Positions 8,095 to 16,268 are shown, numbered from the stretch's first letter. The stretch is 31,138 nucleotides of DNA from Thermoleophilia bacterium (GCA_025928435.1 JAICJM010000021.1:1-31138); one strand, 5' to 3'. Numbers and translations: made by a program. The notes: generated from the letters alone by a model not told the origin.

Positions 8095-9534
8095 CTAGAG
8101 ACCCTTCGCCGCGGCGATGCGGCCGGAGTCGACGGCGGCGGCGAGGGCCTTGTGATCGCGCGCGTTCAGGTCGGCATAGGCGTCGGCGAAGTCGCAGATC
8201 GCGCGGTCGAAGGCGTCCCCGCCGCCGAGGTACGCGGCGATCGCGATGCGGTCGCCGGAGCGTGCGTGCGCGCGTGCGAGCGTCCAGCCGCACAGGGCGG
8301 CGTAGATCATCATCCCCTTGGGGGTCATGGTCTCGATGGCCGCGGATCCCTTCCAGTCCTTCAACTGCCGGCCGTAGAAGTCGCGCCGAGCGCCGTCCGC
8401 ACCGGCGGCGATGCGCGTCCAGCCGAGGAAGATGTCGCTCGCGGCCTGCATCAGCCGCTGCCCCGACACGACCCGCTCCCCGCAGTTGCCGAAGACGCTT
8501 CCGCCGAGGTGCTCCTCCAGGACCGACGGCTGCGCCTCCTTGATCTGCAGGAACAGCGGATCGACCTCGTCGCGCCCGAGGAGGAGCGCGATCCACGCCC
8601 TCGTGCCCACGCTGCCGACGCCGACGACCTTGCGGGCGACGTGCACCAGGCGGTACCGCTCCAGCAGGAACCGGCGGTCGTTCTCGAGCGTCCTGCGGTA
8701 CGCACGCAGCACCTCATGGAGGGCCTCGGCAAGCTCCTCGGCCTCCACCCCCGTGGCGAGGTCCTCGATCGGCTCGATCAGGGGCGGATCGGAGATGATG
8801 CGCGGCTCGCCGTCGACCATGTGCGTCAGCTTCGAGAACGCCGACATGCTGTCGCGGGTACGGGCCTTGTCGAGCGTCTGCTCGGTGCGCCGCACCTGCT
8901 TGCGCGTCGCGACGGCCCGGAGCTCGGAGACGCGCGCGCCGACGTCCATCGAGGCGTACCAGACCTCGAGGTCCCGCATCCCCGCGAACGTCCGCATCGC
9001 CGTGCGGTATTCGCAGACCGCGCGGCGGACGCACTCGCGCCGGTCGGCCGCGCCGAAGCCGTTGTCCCGGCCGGCCACCTCGAGGCTTGCCGCGAGCCGC
9101 TTCACGTCCCACTCCCACGGCCCGGGCAGGGTCTCGTCGAAGTCGTTGATGTCGAAGACCAGCCGCCGCTCCGGCGACCCGAACACGCCGAAGTTGGATA
9201 GATGGGCGTCCCCGCACAGCTGGGCCCGCAGCGACGTGCGCGGGCCGGCGGCGAGGTCGGACGCCATGATCGCCGCGGCCCCGCGGTAGAAGGTGAACGG
9301 GGACACGAGCATCCGCCCGTACCGGATCGGCACGAGCTCGGGGACGCGCGACTCCGCCTGCCGTTCGAGCAGCGCAACCGGATCCGGCCGGTCGGACGGC
9401 AGCTCGAGGATGCCGTGGCGGAAGCGCGGCACCTCCTTGCGGGCCGCACGTCCCGCGGCGGCCCGCTCGGCCGTCGTCAGGTGCTTCGTCTCGCGCCGCG
9501 GACGTCGCCGCGGGGGTGTCGTGACCGCACTCAT
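8095..9534 (-). CDS. DUF2252 family protein
   Basis: A 479-residue protein matching the DUF2252 family in length and motifs: VPIRYGRMLVSPFTFYRGAA, CGDAHLSNFG (His111, Asn114) and VFDINDFDETLPGPWEWDVKRLA (Asp128, Asp131). The HxxN...DxxD arrangement resembles the aminoglycoside-phosphotransferase/kinase fold, so phosphotransfer to an unknown small molecule is plausible but unproven. The C-terminal half (LKDWKGSAAIETMTPKGMMIYAALCGWTLARAHARSGD) is also typical. Its ATG overlaps the stop of the YihY gene by 4 bp, so the two are co-transcribed and coupled. No signal peptide; probably cytoplasmic. Confidence 0.88.
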   Translation of the reverse strand: MSAVTTPPRRRPRRETKHLTTAERAAAGRAARKEVPRFRHGILELPSDRPDPVALLERQAESRVPELVPIRYGRMLVSPFTFYRGAAAIMASDLAAGPRTSLRAQLCGDAHLSNFGVFGSPERRLVFDINDFDETLPGPWEWDVKRLAASLEVAGRDNGFGAADRRECVRRAVCEYRTAMRTFAGMRDLEVWYASMDVGARVSELRAVATRKQVRRTEQTLDKARTRDSMSAFSKLTHMVDGEPRIISDPPLIEPIEDLATGVEAEELAEALHEVLRAYRRTLENDRRFLLERYRLVHVARKVVGVGSVGTRAWIALLLGRDEVDPLFLQIKEAQPSVLEEHLGGSVFGNCGERVVSGQRLMQAASDIFLGWTRIAAGADGARRDFYGRQLKDWKGSAAIETMTPKGMMIYAALCGWTLARAHARSGDRIAIAAYLGGGDAFDRAICDFADAYADLNARDHKALAAAVDSGRIAAAKGL

Positions 9535-10430
9535 CCTGCACCTCCAGTTAGGCCGTTTGCCGAGCCCGCCGCACCTGCCCGGACGGCGGCCCGCCGGGCC
9601 GCGACGGCGGGAGAGAGCGCCGCGGCGAACATCATGACCGTTGCCGCGGCGATGAGCCAGAAGACGATGGCCATCACGATCCCGAGTCCGCCGTAGGTGT
9701 CCGAGTAGGACACGAGCCAGCGCCTCAGCACGAACGTCGATGCGACGTGCAGGGCAGCCAGCCCGGCGACGGTGATGACCGCGCCGGGGAGGAGATCACG
9801 GATCCCCACCCGACGGTGGAGCAGGAGCCGGGGCGCCCACACGAAGTACCCCGTGAGCACCGCGAGCCAGGCGGCGTCGAGCGCCCACCCCGTCCAGGAC
9901 GGCGCACCCCGCACGTACTGGATCTGCAGCACGCCCGCGCACGTCAGCCACATCAGCGCGAGCAGCACGGCGAGGTAGCGCCCCTGGTCGGCGATGCTCC
10001 GCGTCAGCGGGAGCCCCCAGACGCGGCTGTGCGCCAGCTGCAGGACGCGTCCGAACCCCAGCCCGAAGACCGCAATGTTCGCGACGGCGACGAGCACGGC
10101 CACGAGCCGGTCCTTCCCCGCCCCGGCGAGGACGCTGTTCACGAACGCCGCCGGCGGGCCGGTCAGCTCCAGCCGGCCCGCGATCCGGTGCGCGAAGGCG
10201 TCCGGGTTCCCGGAGATGTACGTCGCCTGAACCACTGTAACCGGCAGCACCGTAAGGAAGAAGTACGCCGCCAGGAGCACCGCGTAGAGCTGCCCGTCGG
10301 CCGCGCGGTACCGCCGCACCCAGTGCGTGCCGACCCCCTTCCGCGTCGCCGGGTCCTGCGCCTCGGCCCACCGCTGCCCGCGCTCCGCGAGCTCCGTGAC
10401 CGTCGCGGTCAGCTTGACGGTCGTCACCAT
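9531..10430 (-). CDS. YihY/BrkB family membrane protein
   Basis: A 299-residue inner-membrane protein with about six hydrophobic helices after a ~45-residue charged N-terminus. The pattern (LYAVLLAAYFFLTVLPVTVV, RYLAVLLALMWLTCAGVLQ, FVWAPRLLLHRRVGIRDLLPGAVITVAG, a late YGGLGIVMAIVFWLIAAATVMMFAA) is that of the YihY/virulence-factor-BrkB family, historically mis-called RNase BN; biochemical function is unsettled. The stop overlaps the DUF2252 start by 4 bp. It lies 21 bp after the DUF7144-like gene and may be read from that promoter. A degenerate dyad (10427-10443) overlaps the start codon; if functional, the true start would lie downstream. Confidence 0.8.
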   Translation of the reverse strand: MVTTVKLTATVTELAERGQRWAEAQDPATRKGVGTHWVRRYRAADGQLYAVLLAAYFFLTVLPVTVVQATYISGNPDAFAHRIAGRLELTGPPAAFVNSVLAGAGKDRLVAVLVAVANIAVFGLGFGRVLQLAHSRVWGLPLTRSIADQGRYLAVLLALMWLTCAGVLQIQYVRGAPSWTGWALDAAWLAVLTGYFVWAPRLLLHRRVGIRDLLPGAVITVAGLAALHVASTFVLRRWLVSYSDTYGGLGIVMAIVFWLIAAATVMMFAAALSPAVAARRAAVRAGAAGSANGLTGGAG

Positions 10431-10451
10431 CCCGACCGGGCGACCCGGCCC

Positions 10452-10871
10452 TTAGAACGCTTCCTCGGACCCACGTGTGAGCGCGAACAGGACCGCGATG
10501 CTGAGCAAGATCCCCGCCAGCGCGGGCATGGGCGCCGCGAAGATCATGAAGAACCACAGGATCGCGGCGACCAGGGCGAGCGAGACGCCCAGGTAGTAGC
10601 CCGTCGTGCTGCGGCCCAGCACGAGCGCTCCGGCGACGAGCTGCAGCGCCCCCCAGATCAGGAACATCCAGCCCCAGAAGGTCAGGTTGTTGTACACGAT
10701 GTCGCTGCGGTAATAGCTCGAGTGCTGGATCGCCGTGAAGCCGTTGATCACGTTGACGGCGCCGAGGACGATGAGCGTCGCCGCCGCAAAGATCCCCCAC
10801 GCGGTCAGCCCGATGCGCTGGCCCGTCGCCCCTGCTTCGGACTTGATCGTGGTTGATGCTGATGCTGCCAT
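10452..10871 (-). CDS. DUF7144-like four-helix membrane protein, copy 1
   Basis: A 139-residue protein with four predicted helices: GLTAWGIFAAATLIVLGAVNVINGF, NLTFWGWMFLIWGALQLVAGALVL, TGYYLGVSLALVAAILWFFMIF and ALAGILLSIAVLFALT. It is clearly paralogous to the genes at 15816-16268 and 21117-21527, sharing the NxI-G-xxx-(S/D)xxY block, FWGW and the helix-3/4 pattern. The family occurs widely in actinobacteria with unknown function. GGAGGTG provides the ribosome site. A dyad promoter lies at 10902-10946. Confidence 0.82.
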   Translation of the reverse strand: MAASASTTIKSEAGATGQRIGLTAWGIFAAATLIVLGAVNVINGFTAIQHSSYYRSDIVYNNLTFWGWMFLIWGALQLVAGALVLGRSTTGYYLGVSLALVAAILWFFMIFAAPMPALAGILLSIAVLFALTRGSEEAF

Positions 10872-10901
10872 CTCACACCTCCGTCAGGAATGTCGTCCTG
10901 C

Positions 10902-10946
10902 ATCGTGGCGCGTCCCACACGCGCCTCGGTCGTCCCATCGGCATGA
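10902..10946 (-). promoter_or_regulatory. Dyad promoter for DUF7144-like copy 1
   Basis: In the gene direction, TCATGC-CGATG-GGACGA (10946-10930), 22 nt, CACGAT (10907-10902), then 30 nt to the ATG. The hexamer and spacing are identical to those of the SHOCT promoter at 7887-7931, although the 22-nt spacer sequences differ. Confidence 0.55.
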
Positions 10947-10977
10947 AGCCGCGCACGCCGGGCGGTGCGGGAGCCGC

Positions 10978-11427
10978 TCAGCACTTGACGTCGGCGAACG
11001 CCTGCTGATACTGCGCCGACAGGTCCTGCCCGGCGGCCGAGAGCGTGCCTGCCGCGTCCGTGGCCGCCTGCGCGGACGTGATGTCCTGCGTCACCTGGGA
11101 CACCTGTGAGCTGAACGCCGAGTTGGCCGCCTTGAGCTGATCCTGCAGGTCACCCGTGACGTCGGGGGCCGAGTCGCGGATCGTGGCGAGGTCGGACTGG
11201 ATCCGCTCGAGGGCCGTCTTCGCGGTGTCGAGCGACGAGAGCGACGCCGGCAGGCCCTGGAGCTTCGTGACCTGGGCGTCGATGTCCGCCTTGGCGTTGC
11301 AGGCGTCCTTCTTCGCGTCGTCTGCAGCCGAGCCGGTGCCGCCGCAACCGGCCGCTGCCGCCAGCGCGGCAACCGCCGCGAGCGAGGCGACGGCCGAGCG
11401 CAACGCGTTCGAGGAGCGCCTTGACAT
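10978..11427 (-). CDS. Putative secreted lipoprotein, coiled-coil
   Basis: A 149-residue protein with an N-terminal signal (SRRSSNALR, then an alanine-rich hydrophobic stretch) ending AAAAGC, a relaxed lipobox with Cys28. The mature part is almost all helix-forming (Ala, Gln, Ser, Asp, Leu heptads) and probably a coiled coil; two more cysteines sit near the start (KKDACN) and at the very C-terminus (VKC), and could pair. No enzymatic motif. It follows the SHOCT-2 gene by 20 bp and is presumably in its operon. An anchored periplasmic or cell-wall spacer is possible; the function is unknown. Confidence 0.7.
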   Translation of the reverse strand: MSRRSSNALRSAVASLAAVAALAAAAGCGGTGSAADDAKKDACNAKADIDAQVTKLQGLPASLSSLDTAKTALERIQSDLATIRDSAPDVTGDLQDQLKAANSAFSSQVSQVTQDITSAQAATDAAGTLSAAGQDLSAQYQQAFADVKC

Positions 11428-11447
11428 GGGCCCGATCCCGCCGGCGC

Positions 11448-11720
11448 TCAGGCGCCGTCGAGCACCTTCCCCTTCTCGGCGTTGAACTCCTCATCCGTGA
11501 GCACACCCTTGTCGCGCAGCTCGGCGAGCTGCTTCAGCCGGTCGATCGACGCGTTCGAGATGCCCGACGCCGGAGCACCCGCCGGAACCGGCGCGACGGC
11601 CTGCGGGCCGGGCGCGCCGGCCTGTTCCTCGCCGTCGCGGCCCCCAACCTTCTTCCCCGCGATGTACCCCGCTCCCGCCACCGCAGCGGCGCGCAGGAGC
11701 GGTCGTCGTCGTCTCAGCAT
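11448..11720 (-). CDS. Small SHOCT-domain protein
   Basis: A 90-residue protein. The basic N-terminus MLRRRRPLLR leads into a short hydrophobic stretch (AAAVAGAGYIAG), then a Pro/Ala/Gly linker, and a SHOCT motif at the end (IDRLKQLAELRDKGVLTDEEFNAEKGKVL). A GGRDGEEQAGAPG-type linker between the two parts is common in actinobacterial SHOCT proteins. AAAGGAG lies 10 nt before the ATG. The gene diverges from the DUF1269-like gene, each with its own dyad promoter in the 171-bp gap. The role is unknown; membrane-associated assembly or regulation is likely. Confidence 0.78.
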   Translation of the reverse strand: MLRRRRPLLRAAAVAGAGYIAGKKVGGRDGEEQAGAPGPQAVAPVPAGAPASGISNASIDRLKQLAELRDKGVLTDEEFNAEKGKVLDGA

Positions 11721-11746
11721 CGTTCACGCTCCTTTCTCATCGCGGG

Positions 11747-11791
11747 ATGCTCGTGCAGTCCGGAAGCGGCGCCATCGTCCCGATCGGATGA
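11747..11791 (-). promoter_or_regulatory. Dyad promoter for SHOCT-2/lipoprotein operon
   Basis: In the gene direction, TCATCC-GATCG-GGACGA (11791-11775), a perfect inverted repeat, then 22 nt, then GAGCAT (11752-11747) and 26 nt to the ATG. It is back-to-back with the site at 11811-11827. Confidence 0.55.
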
Positions 11792-11810
11792 GCCGGCGCG
11801 GGTGGGCGAA

Positions 11811-11855
11811 TCGTCCTTATGGGGTTACGTGGCGCCTCGGGGACCGGTCGATGCT
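11811..11855 (+). promoter_or_regulatory. Dyad promoter for the DUF1269-like gene
   Basis: TCGTCC-TTATG-GGGTTA (11811-11827), 22 nt, GATGCT (11850-11855), then 36 nt to the ATG at 11892. The right half-site is the weakest of the set, but spacing and A2/T6 are kept. Confidence 0.5.
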
Positions 11856-11891
11856 TGAGCGCGGCAAACTCCAAGCACGGGAGGTGTGTGA

Positions 11892-12404
11892 ATGGCAACG
11901 CTCGTTGCGATTGCCTACCCCGACCAGGGGACGGCGGAGGAGGCGCGCGGCGTCGTCCAGTCGCTGCAGGCCGATCTGGTGATCCAGGCCGACCAGGTGG
12001 CGGCGATCTCGCGCGACCCGGACGGGAAGTACCACGTCACCACGACTCACGGCGGCGCGTCGGCGGGCGCCGGCGCCTGGTGGGGCGGGTTCTGGGGCAT
12101 GCTCTTCGGACTGCTCTTCTTCATCCCGTTCGCCGGTCTTGCGATCGGCGCCGGCTTCGGGGCCCTGTTCGGGCACCTGGAGAAGAACGCGATCGACAAG
12201 CACTTCCAGGAGGAGGTGCGCGACCAGCTCAAGCCCGGGACGTCGGCGCTGTTCCTGGTGATCGAGAAGGTCACCCCGGACAAGGCCATCGCCGCGCTCA
12301 GCCAGTACGGCGGCACGGTGATGCGGACGTCGCTGTCCGACGAGGACACGGCGAAGCTGCAGGAGGCGCTCTCCACGCAGCAGCCCGTGGGCGCGGGCGC
12401 GTAG
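11892..12404 (+). CDS. DUF1269-like membrane protein with glycine-rich hairpin
   Basis: A 170-residue protein. The N-terminal ferredoxin-like half (MATLVAIAYPDQGTAEEARGVVQSLQ) is followed by a glycine-rich double hydrophobic segment (SAGAGAWWGGFWGMLFGLLFFIPFAGLAIGAGFGALFGHL) and a C-terminal half (FQEEVRDQLKPGTSALFLVIEKV...ALSQYGGTVMRTSLS). This is the DUF1269 layout, whose glycine-zipper hairpin may insert in membranes. Biochemical function is unknown. GGGAGGTG gives a good ribosome site. It is monocistronic, ended by the hairpin at 12420-12449, and is paired divergently with a SHOCT gene, echoing the SHOCT/DUF6325-like pair at 6.9-7.9 kb. Confidence 0.85.
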   Translation: MATLVAIAYPDQGTAEEARGVVQSLQADLVIQADQVAAISRDPDGKYHVTTTHGGASAGAGAWWGGFWGMLFGLLFFIPFAGLAIGAGFGALFGHLEKNAIDKHFQEEVRDQLKPGTSALFLVIEKVTPDKAIAALSQYGGTVMRTSLSDEDTAKLQEALSTQQPVGAGA

Positions 12405-12419
12405 GCGCGCCGGTTTGCC

Positions 12420-12449
12420 CGGCCCGGCGGGGAGCTACCCGCCGGGCCG
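12420..12449. terminator. Bidirectional hairpin terminator
   Basis: A 12-bp perfect stem (12420-12431 with 12438-12449) and a 6-nt loop GAGCTA, between the converging DUF1269-like and polyphosphate kinase genes. The stem core GGCCCGGCGGG is the same as at 6761-6796. No T-tract. Confidence 0.7.
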
Positions 12450-12472
12450 CCGGCAACCCCGTTCCGAACAGG

Positions 12473-14524
12473 TCAGGCCGTCGCCGGCAGGGCCGCGAGG
12501 CTTGCCTGGGCGGACATCGCCGGCTCGCCCTGCGCCGGGCCGACGCGTGACCAGGTGCCGTCCGGTCCCAGCTCCCAGGCGTGGCGCGAGTCGGCCAAAA
12601 GCGCGTCGAGGATGCCGTCGATGCGGGTCTGGAGGCGGACGTCGTCCACGGGGACGAGCACCTCGACGCGGCCGTCGAGGTTCCGCGTCAGGAGGTCGGC
12701 GCTCCCGATCAGCACGGTCTTCCGGCCGCCCGCCTCGAACGTCAGGATCCGGCTGTGCTCGAGATACCTGCCGAGCACGCTGCGCACGGTGATCAGGTCG
12801 CTCAGCCCGGCCACGCCCGGCCGGAGCGCGCAGATCCCGCGCGTCACGACCTCGACCGGAACGCCCGCAGCCGACGCGGCGTAGAGCCCGTCGACGATGC
12901 CCGGATCGGCGAGCGCGTTCACCTTGATCCGGATGCGGGCATCGAGGCCCGCGCGGGCCGCGTCGATGGTCCGCCCGATCTCGGCCATCAGCCGGGGCCG
13001 CAGGAACCACGGGCCGACGATCAGCTTCCGGAAGGCCGGCGGAGCGTGGCTCCCGGTGAGGATGGCGAACACCTGCGCCACGTCCGAGGCGATGTCCCGG
13101 TCGGCCGTGAACAGGCTCAGATCCTCGTACGCCGATGCGTTCGAGGCGTGGTAGTTGCCGGTGCCGATGTGGACGTACCGGCGGATGCCGGCCGCCTCGC
13201 GGCGCTCGATCATCGCCAGCTTGGCGTGCACCTTGAGCCCCGCCGGGCCGTGGTGCACGGCCACGCCCGCGCGGCGGAGCGCGCCCGACCACTGGATGTT
13301 CCGAGACTCGTCGTAGCGGGCGCGCAGCTCGATCACGCAGCGCGCGGCCCGGCCGCTCGCGGCCGTCTCCATCAGCGTCGCGAGCGTCGTCGACGGGCGC
13401 TCGGTGCGATACAGCGTCGCGCTCAGCCGGATGACGTCGGGGTCGGCCGCCGCGGCCATGAACGCCCCGACGCTGGCCTCGTAGGACTCGTACGGGTGGT
13501 GCACGAGCACGTCGCCCCGGCCGATCCGCGCGAGCGTCGTGCCCGCCCGCGGGCTCCCGAGACCGCTCGTCGCACCGCCGCCCGCGCGCCCCCCGGCGGG
13601 GGCGTCCTCGGGTCCGGCCAGCTCCCGGAGCGCGTCCAGGCCGAGCGGCGCCGCCGACGCGTACACCTGGTCGCGGCGGATCTGGAACGCCCGCACGAGG
13701 CGGTCGACGAGCCCCGCCGGCGCGCCCGACTCCGTCTCCAGCCGGACGACGGGGTTGACCCACCGGCGCATCGCCTCGAGGTCGAGCGCGGCGCGCGGCC
13801 GGGAGGGGTCGAGGTCGGAGGGGACGATCGCGTCGCGCGTGACGCGGAACACGGCGTGCCCCGCCGGTGCCGCGCCGAGGACGTCCGCCAGGCACCGCAC
13901 GACGAGGTCCTCGATGCGGATTGCACGCCGGGGCCGGCCGCCGAGGTACACGAACCGCGGCAGGGAATCGGGGAGCGCGAGATACGTCAGGCGGGCGTCG
14001 TCCCCGCGCGCGCCGGCCTCGGCCAGGATCCCGAGCGCGAACGCCGCGGGCGCCGGGATCGCCTGTCCGGGGCGCAGCTCGACCGGCTCCAGCTCCGGGA
14101 GCACGTCGCGTCGGAAGCGCCCGCGCGCGGCACGCCGCTCCGCGACGCTCCAGCGCTCGACGCCGTCGACGTCCACGACGCCGCCACGCAGCTGCGGGCC
14201 GAGCGTGCCCAGCCACAGGCGGGCCTGATCGGCCTGGAGTCGCAGGACGCGTCCCCGGACCGCCGCGAGGGCGTCGGCGCTCGTCGAGCCGTCGGGCCCG
14301 CGTAGGTCGGAGCCAGCCTGCCGCTCGGCGACCAGGCGGGCGACCCGGACGGCGAAGAACTCGTCGAGGTTGGACGAGACGATCCCGCACAGCCTGACGC
14401 GGTCGAGGATCGGCAGCCGCGCGTCGGCGGCCAGGCCGAGCACGCGGGCGTCGAAGTCGACCCACGACGTCTCGCGGTTGTCCAACCGCCGTTCGGCGGC
14501 AACCGCCTCTGAGGCCCCTCCCAT
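12473..14524 (-). CDS. ppk1: Polyphosphate kinase 1
   Basis: Reversible ATP-dependent synthesis of inorganic polyphosphate. The protein is 683 residues, close to E. coli Ppk (688). N-terminal block LDNRETSWVDFDARVL and SSNLDEFFAVRVA; phospholipase-D-like catalytic domains with GPAGLKVHAKLAMIER (His433, equivalent to the autophosphorylated His435 of E. coli) and YLEHSRILTF (His590, cf. His592), then GTGNYHASNASAYEDLSLFTAD and SADLLTRNLDGRVEVLVPV. The ATG at 14524 is preferred because it places both histidines two residues from their E. coli positions; an in-frame GTG at 14599 would add 25 unconvincing residues. No dyad site was found upstream. A P-rich island neighbour such as this suits a stress or stationary-phase context. 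Confidence 0.95.
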   Translation of the reverse strand: MGGASEAVAAERRLDNRETSWVDFDARVLGLAADARLPILDRVRLCGIVSSNLDEFFAVRVARLVAERQAGSDLRGPDGSTSADALAAVRGRVLRLQADQARLWLGTLGPQLRGGVVDVDGVERWSVAERRAARGRFRRDVLPELEPVELRPGQAIPAPAAFALGILAEAGARGDDARLTYLALPDSLPRFVYLGGRPRRAIRIEDLVVRCLADVLGAAPAGHAVFRVTRDAIVPSDLDPSRPRAALDLEAMRRWVNPVVRLETESGAPAGLVDRLVRAFQIRRDQVYASAAPLGLDALRELAGPEDAPAGGRAGGGATSGLGSPRAGTTLARIGRGDVLVHHPYESYEASVGAFMAAAADPDVIRLSATLYRTERPSTTLATLMETAASGRAARCVIELRARYDESRNIQWSGALRRAGVAVHHGPAGLKVHAKLAMIERREAAGIRRYVHIGTGNYHASNASAYEDLSLFTADRDIASDVAQVFAILTGSHAPPAFRKLIVGPWFLRPRLMAEIGRTIDAARAGLDARIRIKVNALADPGIVDGLYAASAAGVPVEVVTRGICALRPGVAGLSDLITVRSVLGRYLEHSRILTFEAGGRKTVLIGSADLLTRNLDGRVEVLVPVDDVRLQTRIDGILDALLADSRHAWELGPDGTWSRVGPAQGEPAMSAQASLAALPATA

Positions 14525-14692
14525 CCCAATCACCGTGGGACTACGAAACCCGCCGTGAGACACCGGAGCATCATGCGGGGAGGGTGAACGACCCACCACG
14601 CCGTAATCGTCGCCCCGTCATCGCCGCCGGCGTCGGGACGGTCGCGCGACGGCTGATCCGGCGCGCCCCCCAACCCGTCCTCGTACGGCGGA

Positions 14693-15019
14693 TCAGCGAC
14701 GGTCCAGCACGATCAGGCGGCACTCGGACGGCCGCACCTCGACGACGTCGTCGAGCGCGACCATCATCGTCCGCGACCGGAGGCCGCGCGTGCGGACGGC
14801 GACGACCTCCGCGCCGTCGAGCGCGTCCGCGGCCGGCACGCACTCGACCACCCCGAGCCTGCGGCGGCTCGACTCCACCCGGAATCCCTCGCAGTGGCGC
14901 AGCCAGTAGTCGGTGTCCTGCGGCAGCGGCGAGAACGGCCCCTGCCCGCCGACGCCGGGCTCGCGCCAGGTCAGCGACATGAGTGTCGACTTCGGAATCA
15001 CGCGCACCCCCTTCTGCAC
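14693..15019 (-). CDS. Hypothetical protein, PRC-barrel-like
   Basis: A 108-residue soluble protein if the GTG at 15019 is used; an in-frame ATG at 14980 gives 95 residues and is equally possible, as neither has a clear ribosome site. The C-terminal 60 residues (HCEGFRVESSRRRLGVVECV...DGAEVVAVRTRGLRSRTMMVALDDVVEVRPSECRLIVL) look like a small beta-barrel of the PRC type, with the GFRV...RRLGVV opening. PRC-like proteins are often envelope or RNA-linked accessories; no function can be assigned. It is the last gene of the run starting with CMD, 72 bp after the channel gene. Confidence 0.55.
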   Translation of the reverse strand: MQKGVRVIPKSTLMSLTWREPGVGGQGPFSPLPQDTDYWLRHCEGFRVESSRRRLGVVECVPAADALDGAEVVAVRTRGLRSRTMMVALDDVVEVRPSECRLIVLDRR

Positions 15020-15091
15020 CCACTTGCCGCCACCGTCGCAGGGCCGCCACCGGCTCGCATCACCCGGCGGGGATGATCCGTCCGGTTTGGG

Positions 15092-15802
15092 TCACCCGGA
15101 TGGCCGTGGCGATCGCTCGGTGCCGATCCGCGACACCACGAGGCTCAGCGCGGTCACCAGATAGAGGCTCCCGGCGATCGTCTCGATGACCGCGAGCAGC
15201 CGCCCGACAGCGGTCGCCGGCGTCAGGTCGCCGTACCCGAGCGTCGCCAGCGTCACATAGCTGTAGTACACGTACTGGGACAGGCTTGCGTCCCTGACCT
15301 GGGCGAAGTAGGCGTCGCTGGTCACGCGCGCGTCGAAGTTCATGGCCAGCGCGAAGCCGAGCCCGACGACCAGGTAGATCGCGATCGCGCCGAAGACGGC
15401 CTGGACGCTGACCGTGCGGGCGTCCCGCAGCGCGGAGACGATGCCCGCCGGGACGGCGACGACGAGCAGGGTCGTCATGCCGAGCGAGGCGGTCGTGCCG
15501 TTGTCGCCGGCCGCCCAGATCCCCACGACCGAGACGGTCGCGACCAGCGCGACCACACACGAGATGCGGATCACCCATCGCCGGGGTACCCGGGCGGCGG
15601 TCACCGCGACGACGAGCGCGCCGCCGATGAACGCCGTCAGGAGCGAGCTCGCGCCGCGCGAGCGCGGCAACAGGATCATGAGGGCGATCACGGCAAAGAG
15701 CAGCCCGCACACGAGTGCGAGCCGCGGCGCGGATGCGGCTTCCTCTTCCGGACCCGGCCGGCCGTCGGTGTCGTGGCCCCCGGCACCCTCCCCGGGAGCC
15801 AC
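15092..15802 (-). CDS. Potassium channel family protein (Ion_trans_2)
   Basis: A 236-residue membrane protein with about four hydrophobic helices, then an outer helix, pore loop and inner helix. The pore segment SQYVYYSYVTLATLGYGDLTP carries the filter TLGYG (~185-190) in place of the usual TVGYG; Leu at this place still fits a K+ selectivity filter. No cytoplasmic RCK domain follows, so gating input is unknown. The GTG at 15802 is preferred because it lies 13 bp after the upstream stop with GAGGGG before it; an ATG at 15856 would overlap the DUF7144-like gene by 41 bp. It is co-transcribed with the DUF7144-like, two-helix and STAS genes. Confidence 0.82.
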   Translation of the reverse strand: MAPGEGAGGHDTDGRPGPEEEAASAPRLALVCGLLFAVIALMILLPRSRGASSLLTAFIGGALVVAVTAARVPRRWVIRISCVVALVATVSVVGIWAAGDNGTTASLGMTTLLVVAVPAGIVSALRDARTVSVQAVFGAIAIYLVVGLGFALAMNFDARVTSDAYFAQVRDASLSQYVYYSYVTLATLGYGDLTPATAVGRLLAVIETIAGSLYLVTALSLVVSRIGTERSPRPSG

Positions 15803-15815
15803 GACCCCTCGCCGG

Positions 15816-16268
15816 TTAGACGCGGTCCGGGTCGTGCCGCCCGCCGTAGACGGCAAGCCCGTAGATGACGAGGATGTCCAGGGCGAACACCGTCAGCGAC
15901 CACAACGGATACGCCTGGATCCACGTCAGCTGGACGACCGCGTTCACGGCGGCGACCGCGATGGCGAACCACCGGGCCGGCTGATTGCGGTTCACCAGCG
16001 CGAGCGCCGCGAAGGCCTGGACGATGCCGAACGCGAGCACGATCCAGCCCCACGTGCGCAGGTCGCTGAAGACGTACTCCGCGTCCCCCACGAAGAAGCT
16101 CGACTTCGACAACGCGACGATGCCGTCGATGATGTTGAGCGCGGCGGCACAGCCGAGCATGAGCGCCGCGAACAGCCGCCAGCCGGCGCCCACGGCCTGG
16201 CCCGCGCTCGAGATGGAGGCGCGCTCACCCGTCTTCGCGTCCGTTTCGTATCCAAGGGACATGCTCAT
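15816..16268 (-). CDS. DUF7144-like four-helix membrane protein, copy 2
   Basis: A 150-residue protein with four helices: GAGWRLFAALMLGCAAALNIIDGIVAL, TWGWIVLAFGIVQAFAALALV, ARWFAIAVAAVNAVVQLTWIQ and LWSLTVFALDILVIYGLAVYGG. It shares with copies 1 and 3 the N-I-x-(N/D/H)-G element, the WGW block and helix spacing, but helices 3-4 have diverged most (WIQAYPLWS replaces the FMIFxAP stretch). GGAGGTGAG precedes the ATG at 16268. The ATG overlaps the stop of the two-helix gene (ATGA). The channel gene follows 13 bp later, so this copy may work with an ion channel (inference). Confidence 0.8.
   Translation of the reverse strand: MSMSLGYETDAKTGERASISSAGQAVGAGWRLFAALMLGCAAALNIIDGIVALSKSSFFVGDAEYVFSDLRTWGWIVLAFGIVQAFAALALVNRNQPARWFAIAVAAVNAVVQLTWIQAYPLWSLTVFALDILVIYGLAVYGGRHDPDRV

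Noticed and set aside
10427..10443. Dyad CCATCC-CGACC-GGGCGA over the start codon of the YihY gene
   Set aside because: The spacing hexamer (GACGGT) fits, but it would place transcription start inside the gene with no good later start codon; kept only as a remark.
12581..14305. Long plus-strand open frame opposite polyphosphate kinase
   Set aside because: Arg/Asp/Gly-rich shadow of a well-supported gene, caused by high GC; no domain.
15078..15094. A further dyad-like sequence upstream of the small PRC-like gene
   Set aside because: Half-sites have several mismatches, the hexamer at 22 nt (AGCCGG) lacks A2 and T6, and the site lies in the end of the channel gene.
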